Shown here one piece after another: positions 28,683 through 33,662 of a DNA stretch of 33,662 nucleotides (positions within the stretch are counted from its first letter, which is position 1; every line of letters starts with the position of its first letter). The position numbers and the translations under genes are program-made. Below the pieces are notes generated by a model. That model had not been told where the DNA came from, did no database searches, and worked only from the letters and a program-made list of their open reading frames with translations. Source of the stretch: an uncultured Acetobacteraceae bacterium (GTDB lineage Bacteria; Pseudomonadota; Alphaproteobacteria; Acetobacterales; Acetobacteraceae); contig CAIYDT010000164.1 in the NCBI GenBank assembly GCA_903924985.1, forward strand, positions 1-33,662, given 5' to 3'.

Positions 28683-29238
28683 ACCACCTCCCCTTTGGCC
28701 CATCGGACGAGCACCATCGGATAATTGGCTGTTTTTTAACGTTGATCTACCCATGGACCGCGGGTGAAGGTCAGTCAACCGGGACTCGAGAGTCAATCCT
28801 CCTGGGTCATCGCAATCGATGAAATTCTCATCCGAGGGGAATAGAGACGCACTTTGGGTAATAGGGGCTCGTGGGATTATAATCGAATCGTTTAGGCGGC
28901 CCGAAACTCTCGTGGCGGGGTACGGGTTACCAAAGCATGCAGCCGCTCCCACAACGGGGCGAGGTTATGCGGGCCGATCTGGTCGTAAAATGCCTGCCGG
29001 TCGGGGGGTGATTGTGCCGTATCATCCATTGGAACGAGCCTTTTATCCACGCACGCGCCAGCCGGGCGCCTACATGGAGTCTTGGCGGCGGCAACGCGGG
29101 GGGCAATCCGGGGGCAGCTATCCAGGGACGCCGGTTAGACGCCAGGGGCCACCGGCGGACGACCGATGCGCGCCGCCACCGCTAAAAAATGCGATATGTC
29201 CCTGGAAATCGGAGGCGAATCCCTCTAACATCGCCACG
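28683..29238. other. 556-base stretch without an intact gene; rearrangement scar
   Basis: Between the small ORF and the SLGDNCE-motif gene. It is less GC-rich than its surroundings around 28720-28900 (including a T6 run near 28731). It contains the 5' remnant of a gentisate 1,2-dioxygenase-like gene on the minus strand and a GTCTTGGCGG half-site (about 29081) shared with the palindromes elsewhere. The frame of the next gene is open through 28819-29238, but its translation there is low-complexity Arg/Gly/Pro and is not taken as coding. Confidence 0.5.
28892..29029 (-). pseudogene. N-terminal remnant of a gentisate 1,2-dioxygenase-like gene
   Basis: A 45-codon frame from ATG 29029 to TAA 28892 that reads ...DRQAFYDQIGPHNLAPLWER then LHALVTRTPP. 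This matches the conserved N-terminus of gentisate 1,2-dioxygenase (the YxxL/IxxxNLxPLWExLHxLVTxxP pattern), a cupin ring-cleavage enzyme of about 350 residues. Homology appears to stop after TRTPP; the remaining residues REFRAA and the stop look random. The catalytic cupin domains are absent, so this is a dead fragment. It agrees with an aromatic-catabolic history, as does the Rieske dioxygenase elsewhere in the window. Confidence 0.6.
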
Positions 29239-30282
29239 ATGGTAGTATCTCTTTTGATCGATGACCTGCTCAAACAACCCGAAACCTGGCCTGATGGGCA
29301 GCTTCGGATTCGTGTTCGCCTGCCCGTGCGGGAAATCCGCCTGATCTCCGGGTTTGCCCGCCCCATGGATTATGGCGACTCCGACGATTGGCGACGATTG
29401 GGCGTCGCGTTGCTGAGCCTGCGCTGGGAGCAAGGTGGCGCAACCATCGACGTTCCCATCGAATCATCCGCGTTCATCGACGGTTTCGACCACCTTGAAC
29501 TGGATGCGACCGACGGCGTGCCGTTCAGATGGACCAATGGCGACGCCGCCCTGCCGCCAAGTCTCTTTCCCCCCTGGCGGGGAGAAACGCTGCTCTATCT
29601 GAACGTGAAAACCTGGGTCGGCAGTTCGGCCCAGACACCGCTTCGGTGGGAGGCGAGAACGCTGCATGCCTTCGAAAGCCTGGGCGATAATTGCGAACTG
29701 GCACTGGCGCAACGGCATTTCGGTGTGGAACTGCCCCTGAGCCTGCTGCGCTGGTCCGGCACGAACTACGAAAAGCTGGTGCGCGGCCTGGAGTGCCGGT
29801 TCGAGGGACTGGGCGATCTCGACACGACGGAGGTCACGTGGGACTCGACCGATTACCGCCTGCAAACGCCCTATTTTCAGATGCACACAACCGTCATTGA
29901 GCAGCGGGATGCGGCCGGCGTCGCCGAAATTCTTCGCCACGGCTGCGTGACGCTGCGTTTGTTGCGCCGCAAGCTGCTGAGGGATATCGCCGATGCCAGG
30001 CGCATTTTTGTATTCAGAAGCGCCGACCCGGCTGTCGCGCACCCTGAGATGCGCCGGCTGCATGCCGCGCTGCGCGCCATCGGCCCGGCGTCGCTGCTCT
30101 GCGTCACGCAGCAAGGACCAGACCAGCCGAGCGGCGTGGTGGAGCGGTTGGCTGATGGGCTCTATGCCGGATATCTGGAAAAATTCGTTATCCCGGATGG
30201 GCCCTTCGATGTGTGGGCGACCCTCTGTTCGCGCGTGCTGAATTTGCACCGTGCGACCCGAAGCCAAGGCTACCAGGAATGA
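29239..30282 (+). CDS. Two-domain protein with SLGDNCE motif, unknown function
   Basis: A 347-residue protein. Residues about 20-135 look like a beta-rich domain (REIRLISGFARPMD, then VPFRWTNGDAALP at 94-106) of a sort that I associate, from memory, with Acetobacteraceae surface or glycan proteins. Residues about 140-340 begin HAFESLGDNCELALAQRHFG (143-162) followed by LSLLRWSGTNYEKLVRGL; the conserved LGDNCE-x5-QRHFG block looks like an active or binding site, with Cys152 and His160 candidate residues. No enzyme family was recognised. The start is set at ATG 29239, since the upstream reading is low-complexity. It overlaps the carrier protein gene by ATGA, so the product likely acts with it. 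Confidence 0.65.
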   Translation: MVVSLLIDDLLKQPETWPDGQLRIRVRLPVREIRLISGFARPMDYGDSDDWRRLGVALLSLRWEQGGATIDVPIESSAFIDGFDHLELDATDGVPFRWTNGDAALPPSLFPPWRGETLLYLNVKTWVGSSAQTPLRWEARTLHAFESLGDNCELALAQRHFGVELPLSLLRWSGTNYEKLVRGLECRFEGLGDLDTTEVTWDSTDYRLQTPYFQMHTTVIEQRDAAGVAEILRHGCVTLRLLRRKLLRDIADARRIFVFRSADPAVAHPEMRRLHAALRAIGPASLLCVTQQGPDQPSGVVERLADGLYAGYLEKFVIPDGPFDVWATLCSRVLNLHRATRSQGYQE

Positions 30283-30539
30283 CCGACCGCCCGACGTCCG
30301 ACGTCATCCTGACCGTGCTAACGAACATACTCCGCCGCCTGTGCGAGTTGGACCGGTTGGAGCTGTCGCCGGATATGCCGCTGGTCGACATTCCGGGGAT
30401 CGACAGCTTGCGCATTCTACAGACGGTGGCGCTGGCGGAAGAGCATTTTCGCATGGAGATCGATGTCGTCGCACTGGAGAACCTCCACCGCGTGCGCGAC
30501 GTTATGAATGCGATCGCCCCCGCCCCGCCGGAGGTATAA
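30279..30539 (+). CDS. Acyl carrier protein (phosphopantetheine carrier)
   Basis: An 86-residue carrier protein. The attachment motif is GIDSLRIL, with Ser43 as the expected phosphopantetheine site; helix 2 (SLRILQTVALAEEHFRMEI) and the end EN-LHRVRDVMNAI fit the four-helix ACP/PCP fold. The DSL variant with PGIDSL is common in stand-alone carriers of secondary or surface-lipid pathways and differs from housekeeping AcpP. It sits between the SLGDNCE protein (4-base overlap) and an adenylating enzyme that starts five bases after its stop, so the three genes should be co-translated and the enzyme probably loads this carrier. Confidence 0.88.
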   Translation: MTDRPTSDVILTVLTNILRRLCELDRLELSPDMPLVDIPGIDSLRILQTVALAEEHFRMEIDVVALENLHRVRDVMNAIAPAPPEV

Positions 30540-30543
30540 CAGC

Positions 30544-32139
30544 GTGCCACACGATCCGCTGACCGATGAAACCGTCTGGGGCGTGCCCGGCGCGATCATC
30601 GCGCCCCCTGTTCCGGGGGCAAAGGCATGCAGCGCGACGCCGCTCCTGGACCTGCTGCGCGTGGGTGCCTCCCACGATCCGGAAGCGATCGCGCTGGTCA
30701 GCCACACCGCCAGTCTTCGTTATAAGGATATGCTGCGGCTGGCGCAGACCGCGGCCCGCGCGATAGCCGACCGCGTGCCGCCCGGCCATACCGTGGCCTG
30801 CCTTCTGCCGCGCAGTCCGGAGTCCGTCGCCGCCTTGCTTGGCTGTCTTCTTTCCGGCCGCATCTGCATGGTCCTCGATCCCAGCCATCCCGCGGAACGG
30901 CAGGCCATGCTATTGGCGGACGCCGCGCCCTCTGCTTTGCTGCTGGCCGAGCCGCCGCCATTTCCATGCGCCGCGCCCGCGATAATGCTGCGGGACGTTT
31001 TGGCTGGTCCGGATCGTGCCTGGCGAGCCGACAGCGACTGGAACCCGAATGCGCCGCTCGCGGTCTATTTCACCTCCGGCAGTTCCGGCCGGCCCAAGGG
31101 CATCGTTCTCTCGGCGAGGTCCGTGCTCTACAGGGCCCGGTCCAATGCCGGATATCTTGAGATCGGACCAGGGGATCGCGTGTTCGGTCCCGCGGCACCC
31201 ATCACCGCGGCCGGTCTTTCGATGCTGCTCGGCACCCTGACCCATGGCGCCCGGGCGGTTCTGGCCTCCACCGCCCAGGAAGGCGCGGGCGCGGTATTGC
31301 GGCTGATCGAGCGGGAACAGGTGACCCACGCCATCATTCAGCCGTCGTTGATACGGTTGTGGCTCCCGTTGGAACGCGCCGGATCGGCCTTCCGCTCTCT
31401 GCGCAGGTTGCGTATCGGCTCGTCCGCGCTGCCCCGGCAGGAACTCGCGGATTGGCGCACGTCGCTGCCGTCCGGCTGTGTGATCTGGCACGCTTATGGT
31501 TCCACCGAGGCACTGATCGTCGCGAACTACATCGTGCCGCCGGACGATGCCGGCGGGGAGGCGACGGTGGCCGCGGGCATACTGGAAGCCAATCATGATT
31601 ACGCTTTGCTGGACGACGACGACCGTCCAGTCGCGTTCGGCGAACCGGGGGAACTGGTGCTGCGCAGCCGTTACGTCGCCCTGGGCGAGTGGCGGGACGG
31701 GCACCTCGTCCCCGGACGTTTGCCGCCCGTACCGGGTCGTCCCGGCTGGCGCTTCTATCGCACCGGCGACCTTATGCGGGTGCGGCCGGATGGCATGCTG
31801 CACATGCTTGGCCGGGCTGACCGGCAGGTGAAGATCCACGGTGTCCGTATCGAGCCCGCCGAAATCGAGGCTGTGTTGCGCGCCGAACCGGGGGTGACGG
31901 ATGCCGCCGTCGTGGCGGATAGGGCAAGCAGTGGCGTAACGCTGCATGGCTTCGTCGCGGCCGCCGGCGCAGATCATGGCATGCTCATCCCATCGTTACG
32001 GCAGCGACTGGTCACGGCACTGCCCATGACGCTTCGGCCGGCGCGCCTGACCGTGCTGGACCGGCTGCCCTTGCTACCGGGGGGCAAAACGGATCTTGTT
32101 GCCTTGGCGCGACTGGCGGGATCGGGCGTCACGACATGA
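30544..32139 (+). CDS. AMP-forming adenylating enzyme (amino acid or fatty acid adenylation domain)
   Basis: A 531-residue ANL-superfamily enzyme that should activate a carboxylic acid as acyl-AMP. Core motifs: TSGSSGRPKG (177-186), YGSTE (318-322), YRTGDL (405-410), GRADRQVKIHGVRIEPAEIE (423-442) and, near the C-terminus, LPLLPGGKTD with the catalytic Lys. The motif set is of NRPS stand-alone A-domain type, consistent with loading the adjacent carrier protein. The start is GTG at 30544 with GGAGG nine bases upstream, supported by alignment with the second copy's start (both run into VWGVPGA/IWNVPGA). It overlaps the second, truncated copy by ATGA. The substrate is unknown. Confidence 0.9.
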   Translation: MPHDPLTDETVWGVPGAIIAPPVPGAKACSATPLLDLLRVGASHDPEAIALVSHTASLRYKDMLRLAQTAARAIADRVPPGHTVACLLPRSPESVAALLGCLLSGRICMVLDPSHPAERQAMLLADAAPSALLLAEPPPFPCAAPAIMLRDVLAGPDRAWRADSDWNPNAPLAVYFTSGSSGRPKGIVLSARSVLYRARSNAGYLEIGPGDRVFGPAAPITAAGLSMLLGTLTHGARAVLASTAQEGAGAVLRLIEREQVTHAIIQPSLIRLWLPLERAGSAFRSLRRLRIGSSALPRQELADWRTSLPSGCVIWHAYGSTEALIVANYIVPPDDAGGEATVAAGILEANHDYALLDDDDRPVAFGEPGELVLRSRYVALGEWRDGHLVPGRLPPVPGRPGWRFYRTGDLMRVRPDGMLHMLGRADRQVKIHGVRIEPAEIEAVLRAEPGVTDAAVVADRASSGVTLHGFVAAAGADHGMLIPSLRQRLVTALPMTLRPARLTVLDRLPLLPGGKTDLVALARLAGSGVTT

Positions 32140-32660
32140 GCGAGATTCCAACCGACACCATCTGGAACGTGCCCGGTGCGAACATCGCGCCCCCCATCCC
32201 AGGGGCGGAGGCATTCAGCGCGACGCCGCTCCTGGACCTGCTGCGCGCGGGTGCCTCCCACGATCCGGACGCGATCGCGCTGGTCAGCCAGACCGCCAGA
32301 CTGAGCTACCGCGACCTGCTGCGGCTGGCGCAGAACGCGGCCTGCGCCGTGGCCGAACGCGTGCCGCCCGGCCAGACCATCGCCTGCCTGCTGCCACGCG
32401 ATCCCGAAGCAGTCGCCGCCCTGCTTGGCTGCCTTCTTTCCGGCCGCATCTGCATGGTCCTCGACCCTAGCCATCCCGCGGAGCGGCAGGCCATCCTGCT
32501 GGCGGATGCCGCGCCCTCTGCTTTGCTGCTGGCCGCGCCGCTGCCATTTCCATGCGCCGCGCCCGCGATAATGCTGCGTGACGTTTTGGCCGGTCCGGAT
32601 CGCACTTGGCGGCCGAATACCGACTGGGATCCGGATGCACCGTTCGTGATCTATTTCACC
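32136..32660 (+). pseudogene. Truncated second copy of the adenylating enzyme
   Basis: 175 codons from ATG 32136 that match the N-terminus of the preceding enzyme at about four of five residues, with long DNA-identical blocks (for instance around 32440-32580 versus 30850-30990). Homology ends at VIYFT, just where the first copy enters the ATP-binding TSGSSGRPKG loop; the next bases are the left arm of a 20-bp palindrome. Everything needed for catalysis is missing. The frame stays open to 33272, but that translation runs antisense to the oxidoreductase gene and is not credible. Start and overlap with the first copy are intact, so a stub protein may still be made. Confidence 0.8.
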
Positions 32661-32703
32661 CTCCACGTCTTGGCGGGGCGTGACCCCGCCAAGACGTGGA
32701 GGG
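32659..32703. repeat. Perfect 20-bp palindrome at the gene break
   Basis: Left arm 32659-32678 (CCCTCCACGTCTTGGCGGGG), loop CGTGA (32679-32683), right arm 32684-32703, an exact reverse complement. The core CGTCTTGGCGGG is shared, with one base changed, by the hairpin cluster at 275-304; half-sites occur near 29081 and 33626. This looks like a REP/BIME-type element. It begins in the last codon of homology of the truncated adenylating enzyme, so it marks the breakpoint. It may also act as a two-way terminator between the convergent genes. Confidence 0.85.
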
Positions 32704-32774
32704 CGCAACGTTCGCCCACCATGACGTTGACGCGACAGTGCCCCGGATTTGGAACGATTAATTGGTGGCAAGCC

Positions 32775-33662
32775 CTAACCGGGGAACATTGCCCGCAACC
32801 GCGGCGCGACATCCCGCGCGAACCGCTCGAGGCTGGGGGCCATCTGGTCCGGGCGCAGGCCCGGAGGGACGGCCCAGGTAACGATGTCCGTCAGCCCGTA
32901 TTCTCTTATGAACGCAGCCAGTTCGGCGACGCAGTGGTCCACGTTGCCGACGACCCAGGTTTGCGGGATGCGGGCCTCCTCGGTGATGCCGGCGACGCCG
33001 CCGTGCCCGCCGGAGTCCTGGCGGAACTGCTGGTAGACCGCCATGCGGCGGCGCTCGCCTTCCCGCACGGCCGGCCAGTCCCGCTCCCGGTCGTCGGTGA
33101 CCAGGCAGGATTTGATGATGCCGACGCGATAATCCGAGGGGTTGCGGCCGGTTTCGGTCAGGGTTTTTCGCCAGGGGTCCAGCGCCTGGCTGCGCGGTCC
33201 CTGCGGCAGCAGGTTGGTGTTGAAACGCGCTGCCCGCTGCGCGCCGGGCTCGGCCAAGGCGGCCACCCATAGCGGCGGTCCGCCGGGTTGCACGTAGCCG
33301 GGGGTGATTTTGACGTCCTGGAATTGGTAGCGCTTACCCTTAAAACTGAATTTTTCGCCGGTGAAGGCTCGGGTCAGCACCTCCAGCCCCTCATCGGTCA
33401 AAGACAGGCGGCGGGATTGGGGGAAGCCGAAGCCGCGGAATTCGTGCGCCGCGTAGCCCATGCCGACGCCCATCTCGACCCGGCCGTTGGACAAATTGTC
33501 GAGCACCGCCAGATCCTCGGCCAGCCGGATGGGGTGGTTGAACCTAAATCCGGCAGTTAGCTCCGGTTCCGCCCTGTTCTCGCGGTTGTTGTTCAACCCA
33601 TGGCTGTAGGTCCTGCGGCCTGAAGCCGTCTTGGCGGTTCCAAAGGCCGGCCATGAAGGTAC
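32775..33662 (-). CDS. LLM-class flavin-dependent oxidoreductase, aberrant N-terminus, runs off the window
   Basis: A luciferase-like (F420 or FMN) monooxygenase. The recognisable part starts at FRFNHPIRLAEDLAVLDNLSNG, followed by RVEMGVGMGYAAHEFRGFGF, and the C-terminal WVVGNVDHCVAELAAFIREYGLTDIV. In family members this block lies about 90-100 residues in. Here the 40 or so codons before it (YSHGLNNNRENRAEPELTAG and earlier) do not look like the usual first strands, and no ATG suits: the nearest candidate is TTG at 33596, while the frame is open to the window edge. Either the gene is 5'-truncated by a rearrangement or its N-terminus is simply divergent. Confidence 0.7.
   Translation of the reverse strand, partial: VPSWPAFGTAKTASGRRTYSHGLNNNRENRAEPELTAGFRFNHPIRLAEDLAVLDNLSNGRVEMGVGMGYAAHEFRGFGFPQSRRLSLTDEGLEVLTRAFTGEKFSFKGKRYQFQDVKITPGYVQPGGPPLWVAALAEPGAQRAARFNTNLLPQGPRSQALDPWRKTLTETGRNPSDYRVGIIKSCLVTDDRERDWPAVREGERRRMAVYQQFRQDSGGHGGVAGITEEARIPQTWVVGNVDHCVAELAAFIREYGLTDIVTWAVPPGLRPDQMAPSLERFARDVAPRLRAMFPG

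Noticed and set aside
28819..29238. A 140-codon N-terminal extension of the SLGDNCE protein
   Set aside because: The translation is Arg/Gly/Pro-rich and crosses the dioxygenase remnant; ATG 29239 gives a sensible N-terminus.
32136..33272. A 378-residue open frame starting as an adenylating enzyme
   Set aside because: Only the first 175 codons are homologous to the neighbour; the rest reads the palindrome and then the antisense strand of the oxidoreductase gene.
33536..33598. 8-bp inverted repeat GGTTGAAC/GTTCAACC as insertion-sequence ends
   Set aside because: Too short, only 47 bases between the arms, no transposase and no target-site duplication.

Overview
The window is gene-dense, GC-rich (mid-60s % by eye) DNA from an alphaproteobacterium, most likely Rhodospirillales/Acetobacteraceae. 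The grounds are codon use with G/C in third positions, an alphaproteobacterial Usg-family protein, many 4-base ATGA overlaps between genes, and a surface-type domain pattern (FRWTNGDA) that I remember, without being able to check, from Acetobacteraceae. No rRNA, tRNA, CRISPR array, phage gene or intact insertion sequence was seen.

Layout. 1-261: C-terminus of an amidohydrolase, followed by a hairpin-rich REP-like stretch. 366-6045: a complete dipeptide/oligopeptide-type ABC importer (two permeases on +, two ATPases on -, a Tat-exported binding protein on +). 6285-10506: an oxygenase region with a ferredoxin-NADP reductase-like flavoprotein (-), then class II aldolase, secreted NTF2-fold protein and Rieske dioxygenase alpha and beta (+). 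10560-11290: a HEPN-MNT toxin-antitoxin pair. 11420-15293: housekeeping-type genes (Usg, PanB, DUF1028, Uup, a small unknown protein). 15368-16909: an anti-phage dCTP deaminase, whose stop overlaps the start of a NitT/TauT-type ABC importer (16906-19470). 19471-26700 (all -): a SNF2-family helicase overlapping an Eco57I/PglX-like adenine methyltransferase, then a CBS-BON protein. 26788-28682: an SDR enzyme, then a GYF-domain membrane protein preceded by a 53-residue ORF.

28683-33662 looks rearranged. A 45-codon remnant resembling the start of gentisate 1,2-dioxygenase lies to the left of an unusual cluster: a two-domain protein with an SLGDNCE motif, an acyl carrier protein, and a complete adenylating enzyme. 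A second copy of that enzyme follows and loses homology exactly at a perfect 20-bp palindrome, just before its ATP-binding loop. A flavin-dependent oxidoreductase with an aberrant N-terminus closes the window.

Three putative defence modules (HEPN-MNT, dCTP deaminase, helicase-methyltransferase) lie within about 16 kb, among ordinary metabolic genes. The best candidates for something under-described are the two-gene helicase-methyltransferase locus, which has the order of a class 1 DISARM start but no DrmA/B/C, and the SLGDNCE protein-carrier protein-adenylation cluster.
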